A stretch of 64,000 nt of DNA from Nissolia schottii (lineage: Eukaryota > Streptophyta > Magnoliopsida > Fabales > Fabaceae): the NCBI GenBank assembly GCA_003254905.1, contig QANU01062782.1, positions 401,011-465,010 on the forward strand, given 5' to 3'. Shown piece by piece: positions 30,940 through 43,800 of this stretch (position 1 is its first letter; each line of letters begins with the position of its first letter). Below the pieces are notes generated by a model. The model was not told the origin of the DNA. It did not search any database and worked only from the letters and a program-made list of their open reading frames with translations. Position numbers and translations under genes: made by a program.

Positions 30940-32290
30940 CTTGCAGGTTACACGTATTTAAAGGGCTTACAACTACACATTCAAGTCCTGAATCCAGCGA
31001 GCAAGTTGTTGAGGATACAAATCTTAGAACACAGAACTATTAAAGGCATTGGGGCCGGGATTAAATTCTCTTTCCCTGCCAATAAATACAATATGGTGCG
31101 TGAAAAATGTGATACACTCCATTATTTATTGAGAAAAGGCGAGGGAGTTAATAATAGAAAGTTTTGAACTTTTCAATGCATTATTTAATGTATTAAAATG
31201 TTAAATATTTTATCTTTTTTATTCTTTAACAAATGTTCTAAAGGCATTTATTAACAAAAATCTTTATTTATTTTATCGGTTATTGTGTCATGTATCAACT
31301 AAATATGGGTTAAACTAACAAGTGCAACATTTGTTATGATATTTAAAATAAGATATTTTAAAGTTTTTAATACATTTTAATTTTTTATATTTTTCAATAC
31401 AAAATTTCTTCTTAAAGATTTTTTAATCAATGTTCTAAGGACACGTATATAACATCCTGTTTTTTCTTTCGAAGGGTTTTCGAGTAATGAATAAATATAC
31501 GAAACTGGGTAATTTTATTACAAATTTTATTTTTCAAAAATATCAATCAAAATAATGGTTTCGCGATCTCGCGGAATTTTGCAAGATCCAAACCGATTTT
31601 TAGTCGTAGTCGGAATTTAAGTACGAGTCAAATGTATCCGAAAAATGGACTTTTACGAAAGGAAAAATTACGAGTACAATAGATTAAATTAAATTCCTCA
31701 TTAAAATTGTTTGCAAAATGTGTTTTTATGTTTAAGTAATTTTTCGGTAACGACTGCAAAACTCTTTAAATACAGTAAGATTGAAAATTTATTGCTTCTT
31801 CAAACATTCAATGTGTACTGCATATGTATTATTTACATAAGAATAAATCATTGTTGGGAGGTATACTGACAGAGGAGTTGGCTCCACATATTACTAAATT
31901 ATATTAGCAAGAAGTAATATTAGAGTGACATTTATTTGAGATAATCGTGCTAAAAAAAATGTGAGATTTATTATAGATCATGCCATAATAAATTAGACAT
32001 TTTTATAAGTGTGATTATTTTAAAATTATCTTAAATAATTACTATCTTATCATTTCTTTACTAGCAATTACTTTGTACCCGTAACAAAAATAAAAATTAC
32101 TTTGTAGACTTTTGTATTATTGAGTTAGATGCGGTCGAGTTTACTGGTTTTTTTTTTCAAGAGTAAATATCTTTTATAGTTTAAATGTTCAAAAGTTGAA
32201 TTGATTTTGAAATAAAATTGATGTCACTTTTAGTTTTAGTACTTCGAAATGTTACATTAATTTAATCTTAATATTCTAAAATATCCCTCC
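30940..32290 (+). repeat. diverged tandem copy A of a ~1.3-kb non-coding unit
   Basis: Segments here recur in order in copy B: the block around 30942-31080 (CTTGCAGGTTA...CTTTCCCTGCC), the block around 31765-31920 (TTTATTGCTTCTTCAAACAT and onward), and the block around 32095-32290 (TTTGTAGACTTTTGTATTAT, GATGCGGTCGA). Copy A holds an extra ~310-bp stretch at about 31448-31760 that copy B lacks; it includes TTTCGCGATCTCGCGGAA and looks like an insertion. A 91-codon frame at 30892-31167 covers the first block but matches no protein I know. Confidence 0.7.
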
Positions 32291-32608
32291 ACTAACTTTT
32301 ATATGGATAATTTGAAATGATTATGATGAAGTTGTCGGATGCTTTTCGCCCGTTCATATTTTGTTATTATTCTTAACAAAAAAATACTGTCTAAAAAATT
32401 ATTTAATTGATATTAAGATATAAAAAATATAGAATGCATAAAAAAAGTTAATCTTAAATAAAAAAATATTATAATTATTAAGTGTTATAAAAAATATAAA
32501 AGATAACAATAATATAAATATAAAAAATATATTTAAATATTTTTTTAATATAATTAAGTGATAATTAATGGACAAATTTTATTTAAGAAAGAACATAAAA
32601 AAAAAAAT

Positions 32609-33337
32609 AAAAAAAAATTGAACGGAGGGAGTACTTAGCTAGCTGACTTATTGGCAGCGACTTGCAGGTTAAACGTAGTTAAAGGGCTTACAACTACACA
32701 TTCAAATCCTGAATCCAGCGAGCAAGTTGTTGAGGATACAAATCTTAGAACACCGAACTATTCAAGGCCGGGATTAAGTTCTCTTTCCCTGCCGAACTAT
32801 TCAATACAACATGGTGTGTGAAAAATGTTACGGGGTTGTGAACAACCATGCATTTAACTTAAAGACATTTGTTAAGATATTTAACTCGGAATGTTTTAAG
32901 GTTTTCAATCCTTTTATATTGAACACTTTTAAATTTTTATGGGTTTTACTAAGACATTGGTTAAGAAATCACAAATAGTAAATTTTTTTAGTTTTTCTAA
33001 TTTTTAATGCATTGGAGATTTAAAAATTTCACCTTTCAATACAAAATTTTCACTTAGTTTCTTAAATAGTATTTTAAGAGCACTCTTTAGATTCTTCCAA
33101 ATTTTATCTTTCAAGGACACTGGTTAACAAAACTCATTAAATACAATAAGATTAAAAATTTATTGCTTCTTCAAACATACAATGTGTACTGCGTATTTAT
33201 TATTTACATATGAATAAATCATTGTTGGGAGTTAATGAGTTGGCTCTGCATATTACTAAACTATATTAGCAAGAAGAAATATTATTGTGAAAATTATTTG
33301 AGATATTTTTAAATAATTATGTTCTCATATTTTTTTT
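32609..33337 (+). repeat. 729-bp sequence identical to 33496-34224 (left side of gap)
   Basis: Starts with nine A's and ends with eight T's directly against the N run. I compared it by eye along its full length with 33496-34224 and found no difference. It opens with GAACGGAGGGAGTA, a Stowaway-like MITE terminus, followed by the copy-B version of the tandem unit. Confidence 0.88.
32618..32632. mobile_element. Stowaway-like MITE terminus
   Basis: The sequence TTGAACGGAGGGAGTA is the usual end of Stowaway MITEs (GGAGGGAGTA with a TA target). The AT-rich stretch back to a CCCTCCACTAAC near 32286 could be the rest of the element, but the left terminus is degenerate, so only this end is called. 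Confidence 0.45.
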
Positions 33338-33495
33338 NNNNNNNNNNNNNNNNNNNNNNNNNNNNNNNNNNNNNNNNNNNNNNNNNNNNNNNNNNNNNNN
33401 NNNNNNNNNNNNNNNNNNNNNNNNNNNNNNNNNNNNNNNNNNNNNNNNNNNNNNNNNNNNNNNNNNNNNNNNNNNNNNNNNNNNNNNNNNNNNNN
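33338..33495. other. assembly gap, 158 N
   Basis: Run of 158 unknown bases between two identical 729-bp flanks. A 68-codon 'reading frame' across it consists mostly of undetermined residues and is not a gene. Confidence 0.98.
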
Positions 33496-34224
33496 AAAAA
33501 AAAATTGAACGGAGGGAGTACTTAGCTAGCTGACTTATTGGCAGCGACTTGCAGGTTAAACGTAGTTAAAGGGCTTACAACTACACATTCAAATCCTGAA
33601 TCCAGCGAGCAAGTTGTTGAGGATACAAATCTTAGAACACCGAACTATTCAAGGCCGGGATTAAGTTCTCTTTCCCTGCCGAACTATTCAATACAACATG
33701 GTGTGTGAAAAATGTTACGGGGTTGTGAACAACCATGCATTTAACTTAAAGACATTTGTTAAGATATTTAACTCGGAATGTTTTAAGGTTTTCAATCCTT
33801 TTATATTGAACACTTTTAAATTTTTATGGGTTTTACTAAGACATTGGTTAAGAAATCACAAATAGTAAATTTTTTTAGTTTTTCTAATTTTTAATGCATT
33901 GGAGATTTAAAAATTTCACCTTTCAATACAAAATTTTCACTTAGTTTCTTAAATAGTATTTTAAGAGCACTCTTTAGATTCTTCCAAATTTTATCTTTCA
34001 AGGACACTGGTTAACAAAACTCATTAAATACAATAAGATTAAAAATTTATTGCTTCTTCAAACATACAATGTGTACTGCGTATTTATTATTTACATATGA
34101 ATAAATCATTGTTGGGAGTTAATGAGTTGGCTCTGCATATTACTAAACTATATTAGCAAGAAGAAATATTATTGTGAAAATTATTTGAGATATTTTTAAA
34201 TAATTATGTTCTCATATTTTTTTT
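33496..34224 (+). repeat. 729-bp sequence identical to 32609-33337 (right side of gap), part of tandem copy B
   Basis: Identical to the left flank by eye. It continues to about 34425 with sequence that matches the end of copy A (ACTTTGTAGACTTT, GATGCGGTCGAATT), so this copy is joined to the rest of the genuine tandem unit. A single N lies at 34426. Confidence 0.88.
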
Positions 34225-36680
34225 ACTAGTAACTAATACTTTGTAGACTTTTTTTATTGAGTTCGATGCGGTCGAATTTATTATTATTATTATTTTTCAA
34301 GAGTTAATAGTTTAAACATTTAAAAGTTGACATTAAATGAGTTTGAAAAAAAAATTGATGTTAATTTAGATTTAGTACTTCGAATTGTGACAGTAATTTA
34401 GTTTTAATATTTTAAATTTTAATATCNTCGGATTGGGTCGGATTTGGCGGGTCGGCGGGTTGGGTCGTACCCATGTTCACCCCTAAATAGAATGGACTTT
34501 CTTGTAGTATGAATGATCTAAATGAATATGGTCATTCCTCTGTAGTTAGGCCGACGTTGCTAAAGCGCAGATACAATTATTTAATCGCCGCAATTAAATG
34601 TTCATTATAAAATCATGCATTAGATTCTGAGAATGATTCGGTTCTGTCATTAAATGTTTAGCACGTGTCCGCTGAATTACTATTGTTTTTTTTTTTTTTT
34701 GGTTAAGAACAAGTCTAGAATTGATACTCTACAATTTAGCCACATAAGACACCACTATTTATTTATTTTCACTAGTCATGGACAGCACTAGTAGAAAAAG
34801 TACAATAAAATAAGTAGAGAATACTTATAGTAACCATAATCCAACTTAACTTGAGCATTATCATTTTAAGATAATAACAATCTTCATAAAGAATTTTTTT
34901 ATAGATACAATTTCAATATTTAATATTTAAGTATACATTTATTAAAAAAAAAGTGTTCGCACAAACTTTATTGAAAATAAAGTTATTTGTTATTGAGTCT
35001 CAGTCCCTTGTAGTGTGAACTTGGTTAAATATAAACTGTAAATAGATGTGTTTATACAATAATGTTTCTATAATATATTTATGAGTAAATTATGTTATCG
35101 TTAATTTTTTTTGGAGGTTTAGTGAAATCACATTAATATTTCTTTTGTTTTGGTAAATTATATTCACCTCTCATGATGAGCACTAATTTATGTTAATGAT
35201 AAAAGAGTTAATGACATGTATTATTGAGAGTGTTATTTTTTATTAATGACGCTTATAGTTTTTATGTTTAGTAAACTTCACAATCCTCTTTAGTTATTTT
35301 TCAAACGTTTGACAATTTTCATGTGATCCTCTCATGCACATAAAATAATGTCATTTAAGAATTATGAAATTTGTTGAGCTTGAAAATATGAGACGCATGA
35401 TAAAAGAAAAATTAATAATAAATATCATCTAACACTATTATTAGAAAAAGTTAGTATTTATTAAAAGATGAGTATAATTTATCAAAAATAGAAGGATGGC
35501 TATGTAATTTTATTATTTTAAAAAATAATTAATATAATTTACCTTAAATTATGTATTTTAACCAACTACCCATACCATGTATGGGAATTATAGTATGGAA
35601 AAAATCAAGTAAACAATTACTACTTGGAAAAAAAATTAATAATTTAATTATTTTATATTATAATAGCATTTATTACATAAATGATTTTTTAGAAACAATA
35701 ATTAATTTTATATTAAATACTATTATTTTTGTATTTGACACACTTTTTCAATTAAAGAATTATACGCACTTTTTTATTTTATTTTATAAACAAATTTAAT
35801 AACTTTCTTAACAAAATTACCAACCTGTAAACTAACCTTAAAGCCCCTTTCGCTTTCCTTGCCTACTTTACCGGAAAAAACTAACCTTAAAGAGATCACA
35901 ATAATTACATTTTTTGGCTACTGAGAAGAAATTACTACGAAGATGCACAATTCAAATGAACAATTTTCTGTAATATAGATATAGATAACCTTATTGGGAA
36001 AAAATTTAATATTGTCTTAAATATAAACTAAATATATATTTTAAAACTTTCAATTATAAAAATAAAATGAATAATTAAAATGAAGCCGCGATCGTGCATT
36101 GTTATGTTCAGCATAGAAATGATGGATAGTACTCTAGCCCCATGACATGAACCACAAAGAAAATCATATAATATTATAGATTTTTGTTATTTGTTCGAAG
36201 AACACGTATTAATGAAAAAATAATAGAATGTTCAACAATTATCTTAAATAAATTCAATGTATAAATGTATTTAAATTCCAAATATATATCTTTATAATAA
36301 ATTTTTAAGCATTTTACTTTTTCTTTGATATTAAGTCATGCTTAAAAGACCTAATAAATTAACTTACTTATCTTGCAAACATTTTTATTTTGTAATAATT
36401 GTTCTTAGGACAAAATTCAACAAAACACTAATTATTATTAAATAATAGAGAAAATAGTAAAGATGAAAGAGAGAAATAATAGAAAAGAAAGTAAGAGAAT
36501 TAGATTCTATTGATAATCTCACTTATGTGTTATATAATAAGTATTTAAATATTTATTTATAATTTAAAGATAAAAAAATATAATATTACATCAAATTTTT
36601 ATAATATCAATATATATATATATATATATTTAATCTAATACCAACTAAATTAAGATATAAACATTCCTATTAATAATATT
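34225..36680. other. AT-rich intergenic region with transposon debris
   Basis: After the end of tandem copy B (about 34425), GGGTCGGCGGGTTGGGTCG followed by a CCCATGTTCACCCCTAA end suggests a hAT-like MITE fragment at about 34430-34485. The rest is AT-rich with simple repeats (TA run at about 36611-36629) and one chance frame at 35551-35799 made of AT-rich codons. No gene is supported. Confidence 0.45.
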
Positions 36681-36685
36681 TTTTA

Positions 36686-36795
36686 ACCAACGAGGGTTGG
36701 TGTAAGTGGTAAGCGACTTGATAATGAGACTCACTCGTCATAGTCAAGTGCGCGATTCGGATTAATGTTATATATTTTATTTATTTATTTTAATA
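36686..36795 (+). mobile_element. possible tRNA-derived SINE upstream of the KUP gene
   Basis: GGTTGGTGTAAGTGGTAAGC resembles a tRNA-like box A region, and GTGCGCGATTCGG about 50 bases later is box-B-like. An A-rich stretch follows near 36790. No target duplication was established. Confidence 0.4.
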
Positions 36796-37820
36796 AAAAA
36801 AAGCAACAAAAAGAATTCAAACAAATCACTAATTGGGTGGGTCCCACCCTCCATGCCTCAATCTCTCTCTTCCACCAGCTCTACCTACACTCTCTCTCTT
36901 TTCTCTTCTCGTCTGCGCTCTCTCTGCTTCTCTCTGTGTGTCAGAGATAATTTGTCAGGTAGCTTGCAAGAGTCTCTGTAACCGCTCAAAACCAGTACAA
37001 CAGCCGAGAGAAGCCAACAAAAACCCTCGAAGAAGCAGAAACCACGCTATTCCCTTCTGTTTCATTCCTCGATTCCTGAGGGGAGAAAAATCTCTCAGCG
37101 GGGGTTTGTGTTAATCTCTTCGTTTTTATGCTTGGACATGTGAAAGCTGAGATGGGTTTTTCTTCCTGAATCTTGATCCCGTGTCACAGAAAGAAATAAG
37201 AAAAAAAGAGGAAAAATAACACCTTTTTAGCTGAACCCATGCTTGGGTTTGGCTATTCTCAGTGAGAAAGTAGCTGAATTGTGCTACTCTATTACAGGTG
37301 AGAGGCTTGGTAGTTGGTTTGGTTCAGCTAAAAGGCTTTTCCCTGTGGTTACTTGGATCAAATTTTCATTTCTTCATTTTAAATTTGGGATTTTTATGTG
37401 GGTTCTTTTGGCAGTTGAAGCTAGTTCCTCAATCTTGATTTTTATGTATGCTTGGTAAAGCTTGAACATTTTTATTCTCAGTAGTCTGAAAGAAAAAAGA
37501 TCAGTATAAGGGTACGCAGATTTTATGTTGATTTTTGAAATTGGGTTGTGCTTCTTTTTTTTTTTTTGGTTCAATTTTGTTTTTGGCCAAAAATGGGCAT
37601 GGACCACTCAGTGAAGTCTTCAATGTTGATTTCCTTTCCAGATTCTATTGGTTGGTTTTGGATCCGTGGTGGAATAGGGTCTGGATTTCAAGTGAGTTCA
37701 AATTTGAAGGCTGAATGTTTTGTTGCCGGAATTTCCTGTTTATTTTTCTTGAGGAAGAGGGTTATAAGACTCTATAGCTAGCTGTTTATTAGTTTGAAGT
37801 TATTGAACTGAGAGCTCAAA
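36796..37820 (+). promoter_or_regulatory. promoter and long CT-rich leader of the KUP gene
   Basis: A strongly CT-rich tract with CTCTCTCT and TCTCTCTCTT at about 36855-36950 is typical of plant transcription start regions. Some 870 bases of leader would separate it from the start codon, with several upstream ATGs (for example a 71-codon frame at 37243-37458). A leader intron is likely; CAG|GTAGCT at about 36958 and ACAG|GTGAGA near 37297 are possible donors, but I could not fix the acceptor. Confidence 0.5.
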
Positions 37821-40800
37821 ATGGCTTCAAGGGTAGACACCGATGAAGATAGTGATAACAAAGGTAGTATGTGGGTTTTGGATCAGAAGCTTGACCAGCC
37901 TATGGATGAAGAGGCAGGAAGGCTCAGAAATATGTACAGAGAAAAAGTATGATGCAGCATTGCAAGTTATTTTAAAATTCTTTCTCCTTCTGCTATTCAG
38001 CTTTTTTTTTCTTTTGTTTTTAATTGTTGAAAACGTAATTTATTACTCCTAATTAGCTTTCATAATTTATTTAATACTTGCAATGATGATTTGTCAATCT
38101 AACATTAAAATGTTTAATTAATGTAGCTATCTTTGAAAGTTACTACTCAAAAGGATGCTTGGAATTTGAGTTTGGAATCTAAAATTTTGATTTAACCCTT
38201 CTTATTTTACTGTTATTATTATTTTTATATCAGCACTTAGTATATGTCCTGAGTTGCTAACAGTGGTAGGGACTTCGTGTGGACAAAATTTGAACTTAAA
38301 AGGACTGCTTGTTATCTTAGAATCAAGAGAGACCCTCTGCTCTTAAATGCATTATGGGGCATGGTTTTGAAATACCACTAATCTCATTTCAAATCAAAAT
38401 ACTTTTAAGCAATTTGAGTACATATCTAATGTCAATTTGGCTAAGAAATCCAGATATTTCTGTGTGTTAACTTTATTCAAAGTAACTTTCTATCTGGATC
38501 TCCTCATTCACTTATACAGATACAATTTGAAGGTTCTATGTTAGCTAATGGGATTTGGTGTATAATTCCTTTTTGACAATTTTTATTTCTGCAGAAATTT
38601 TCGGCACTGTTGCTTCTGCGGCTTGCATTTCAGAGTCTTGGTGTAGTCTACGGGGACTTGGGCACTTCACCCTTGTACGTTTTCTACAATACATTTCCTC
38701 GTGGAGTGAAAGATCCAGAGGATGTAATTGGAGCTCTTTCTTTGATTATCTACTCACTTACTTTGGTGCCGCTCCTCAAATATGTTTTTGTTGTACTAAG
38801 AGCAAATGACAATGGCCAAGGTATAGTTTGTTTTGTTAAATTTTTGGCATTTAAGATTTTACAAAGGAAGTCAATAGTACTGAATTATAATTTAGGCATT
38901 GACAATTGGCTCCATTCCACCATCTTTAATGATCTTCTGTCAATAAGATTTTTGTAGCATACATTCTGTGTAGTAAACATTTGCGTCTTATATGATAATC
39001 TCCGACAAATACATTCTGGAAAGGGACGGATATCTTGATACCAAAATACTCTCCCCTTCTTTTATGCCTTTCATGAGTTATCTATAGAACTTTATTTTTT
39101 GTAGTTACAGTTTCTTCTTTGTGTGTTGCAGAGATAAGAATGTTACATTAGATTAAGTGACGCACTTGACAAGATAGGATTAGGAATTAATGCATTAAGG
39201 TGAAAGTTGGGTTGTGTTGTGGAAAAGGTTATAGAATTTCGTTTTAGGTGGTTTAGTCATGTTTTGTAGAAGCTCTATTAAGCAGAGTAGGTCAAATGGA
39301 GAGTAACCTAACAAGTAGAAGTATAGGTTTAGACCAAGAAAAACGATAAGCAAAGCCATTAAGAAGGATTTAGGTTTAAATGGTTTTCCTAAAGACATGG
39401 TTTACGTTAGAGTACGATGGGCCCATGGCAAAGTTTGATCTATGTAAGGAAGGCTTGGTTGATGTTATTGTACAATTTCTTCTATGTCTATTTAGTATTG
39501 AATGAATAAGGCCTGGGTTTTCATGAACAAGTTTCATGTCGATTGATAAATTAATTGGAAATTGGATTCTTTTCGTAACTGCAAGTAAAATGCACTAGTT
39601 TTTCATATAGTTCATATTAGATAGATATGGCAGTTTCAAACTGCTGAGCTGCAAAGAAGTTTTTCCTAACTCACTTGTTGATCAGGTGGAACATTTGCAC
39701 TTTATTCCTTGCTTTGCCGACATGCAAAGATAAAAAACATTCCCAACCAGCATCGCACTGATGAAGAGCTGACGACATATAGTCGGTCAACCTTCCATGA
39801 AAAATCATTTGCTGCAAAAACCAAAAGATGGTTAGAGGAAGAAGCAACTAGGAAGAGTGCCATTCTTATTCTCGTCCTTGTCGGCACCTGCATGGTTATT
39901 GGAGATGGGATTCTTACCCCAGCTATATCCGGTTTGCCTTCTCTCTGAAGCTGATCTTCCCGTTCCAATTTGCTTTTGTTATATTCTGTAAATGTCAACT
40001 TGCTTGCTGTTTACCAAATTGTCTGTCAATAGATATGCTTAAGCCTTCAGTATGTTATATGCACACATTTGTGCAGATTTACCAAACTGTGAAAGGAAAT
40101 CACAAAATCATTCATGGAGTGAGAAAAAGGGCACAAATGGGCATACATGATTTTGAATGACTATATATATATATATATATTACTTGGCTCTAGTAGACAT
40201 ATCAACAAAGATGTATTCAAAATTGAAGCTCGGGAGAGGCAGGGATTACGTGATCTTAGCACATCAGTTATAAAACTTGTCTTATTTATTGCTTAGTTCA
40301 TTGCTCATATTCTAAAGAGTATGCTTCTCTTTTATCTATATGTATCGCTGATTGGCATAAACCTGGTGCAATTTCCACATACAGCTATTCTGATATTTGT
40401 CCCCCATATATTGGTGATGTGCACAGAGTACTACTCTATGCCGTTCATCAGGATGGAGAAGGAAAATATGCCATCTGATATCTGTTTCTCACACCATGTC
40501 TTGAGAAGGATCCTGAGAAGACTTAAATTGGTCTTTCATATGGATGCTATTATCTCAAAACTTGTAAGACTGGGTTTTTCTCTTAATACTACACTACAGC
40601 AATTAAATCAGCCATTATTGATTTTCCAATTTGAGAAAATGGTGGGCTGGGTTATTTGGTAGCAAGACTTTCCAATCTTAAGCACGGTTGTGTATTAATT
40701 GTTTTCTGCTCTGTTCGGTATGCAATTATGAGCCTGTTTTCATAATATTAAGGTTGATGAAATGAGTTCGAAATAAAAGACATGGCAGAAAATATGCAAG

Positions 40801-43800
40801 GCATTATTTGGCACTTGGTAATGATAGTGATAGTTCTTCTTGCTGATACACACGCGTGCGCGCATGACTATATGTTTTTGCTGCAATTAGTTTACATCTC
40901 CTGTTATTTTGATAGATTGATTGCCATATCTTTTGTTGCAGTTTTATCAGCTGCTGGTGGAATCAAGGTTAATAAGCCTCACATGAGTAACGGTATGGTC
41001 CTCCTCCTACACCCGTAACAATAATTTTTTCCTTTTTTCTTCTACTACTATGTGTATAAAACGTTGTAGCTTTCAACTAGTTTTTAGTTTATAGGTATTG
41101 AAATGGTTCTTTCTGTCTGGGCTACAGGTGTGGTGGTGCTGGTTGCTGTTGTAATATTAATTGGGTTTTTCAGCATGCAGCATTATGGTACAGATAGGGT
41201 TAGTTGGCTCTTCGCTCCAATCGTCCTCCTTTGGTTTCTCCTAATTGGAGGCATAGGTATATTTAACATCTGGAAACATGGAAGTGGCGTTTTAAGAGCC
41301 TTTTCACCGGTGTATATATATCGCTACTTTAAAAGAGGAGGAAAAGAAGGCTGGATTTCGCTTGGGGGTATCATGCTCAGTATAACAGGTAAAATGCTGT
41401 TGATTTCCCTCAAGAACCATTAATAAATGTCGTAAATAGTTATTGTTTTGGGCTTGACGATTTATGATGTGTGTTTTTTTACCAGGGACAGAGGCTCTTT
41501 TCGCCGACCTAGCTCATTTTCCAGTCTCCGCTGTACAGATAGCATTCACTCTAGTTGTGTTTCCTTGCCTTCTTCTAGCCTATTCTGGACAAGCTGCTTA
41601 CCTTATGAATAACTTGAATCATTCACAGGATGCTTTTTATCGCTCTATTCCAGGTTCGTCATATGTGCTTTTCACACTGTATTCAGATTTCATTGTTCAA
41701 GTCAAGATAAAAAAGAATTTGTTACGCACCTGTAGTATGTGGAATATATTATGATAACAAGTATATTTCCACATTTCATATTCGAGACCATAATCCCCCT
41801 CACCTCTGTCTCTTTTTTTCGTTTTCCCTTTTCAAATTTATGTTGACTAATTTATAATCATTTTCTATCAATATGCTGCCCTACAACTGTTTCTGGTTCC
41901 TTTTCCAATTGTTCGCACCATGGGATGAATTAAACGGACATTGTTGGAAATGTAATAAATGAACAGTAATATCAAAATGATCATCGTTGAATTTTTCCAG
42001 ATTGTTTTGAGGTAATAAATTTAACAAGTTCTTGATAACTCGAATGAATTGAAGCTGATACTGCTCATCCCTGTGTGTATGTGTGTGTAGTGAAGCCTAA
42101 CTCACGTGAATTATTCCTTTTAGAAAATGTCTTCTGCTTTTCGCCCTTTCTTCGGTTCTTCGGAGCTCCTAGTGGAGCTAGTGGGGGAAGGAGGGAAAGA
42201 GATGCGCCCAAAGCAGACAATCATATGGACACAAGGACCAGGAGGTGCCACTTGAGCTACAACTTATTGTCGTCTTCTCTTTTTCTTTATTAGGTAACTA
42301 GCATGCTATACCTCAGTGTCCACATATGCTATCCAAATGGGCTGGGCCCAGTGGGCTGGCTTAAAATGGTAGGTTGGGTTCATAATATGGCAGCCGATGG
42401 TTTAAAATGGCTTTTTGGCCTGGCTCACAATAGGTTGTAGGCTAAGATGGTCGACCAATTTGTGTTTTGTTTTAGTTAGGAAACAGCAGATGTTAACTCT
42501 TAAAGATTGGCAGGTCTATAGTTCACACACAACCTGGGTGCAGGGCCAAGACGACTTATGAACTTTTACATAAAAATACTTCCAATGGATGGTTGTGATT
42601 ATCTTAAAATCTTTCCTTACCTGTTCAAACATTTTGAATTCTTCTATTTTCAGTGGCAAACTTTTTGTGCCTTTTGTCGCTGCATGGATTGACTTACATC
42701 TTGCTATGGTAAATGCGTTAGCTAAACTGCCACAGTATTGTTCCAGTTGCAAAAGCTTGTGTCCAGTCCATTTGAATGCACTCATTTTGTCTTGTTTGCC
42801 TCCCTGATTAATTTTATACAATATCATTGTAAAGTTGATGCAGATTCGTTTGTTCATTTTGTAATTGTTTATCTATTAAGCTGATTATCATTAGTTCTGC
42901 AGATAGAATATACTGGCCAGTATTTGTTGTTGCAACGGCAGCAGCTATAGTCGCAAGCCAGGCCACAATAACTGCAACTTTTTCTATTATTAAGCAAGCC
43001 CTTGCTCATGGATGTTTCCCAAGAGTTAAAGTCGTATATACATCGAAGAAATTCCTTGGCCAGATATATGTTCCAGACATTAATTGGATCCTTATGATTC
43101 TTTGCATTTCTGTTACTGCTGGGTTCGAAAATCAAAACCAGATTGGAAATGCATATGGTAAGTTTTTTCCCTTGTTGGATGTTATGAATATTTTTCTTGC
43201 CATTAAAACAAGATGATAAGGAACATTGTAATGCTTATGAACATGTTGAATGCTGCACCTCTGATATACAATGTCGTTTGCATCGTGGCCTTTCTTTCAG
43301 TGTTTGCATTCAATTGTATAATTATCATTGTCATGACAGGTACTGCAGTTGTGATAGTCATGCTGGTTACAACATTCCTTATGATTTTGATAATGATATT
43401 GGTGTGGCGCTGCCATTGGATTCTTGTTCTCATCTTCACCGGCTTATCGTTGATTGTCGAATGCACCTACTTTTCATCCGTACTCTTCAAAGTTGATCAA
43501 GGTGGGTGGGTTCCCCTGGTGATTGCTGGAGCATTTCTAGTTATCATGTGTGTTTGGCATTATGGTACCGTGAAACGCTACGAGTTTGAAATGCATAGTA
43601 AGGTCTCGATGGCATGGATTCTTGGGCTTGGCCCTAGTTTAGGACTTGTTCGCGTCCCTGGAATCGGACTGGTCTACACAGAGCTTGCAAGTGGAGTACC
43701 CCACATCTTTTCTCACTTCATCACCAATCTCCCGGCCATCCACTCTGTCGTTGTTTTCATATGCGTGAAATACCTTCCCGTCTATACAGTCCCGGAAGAA

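Noticed and set aside
30892..31167. 91-codon frame over tandem copy A
   Set aside because: Matches no family I know, and copy B of the same block is frame-broken, so coding is not supported.
33319..33525. Reading frame spanning the N run
   Set aside because: Most residues are undetermined; an artefact of the gap.
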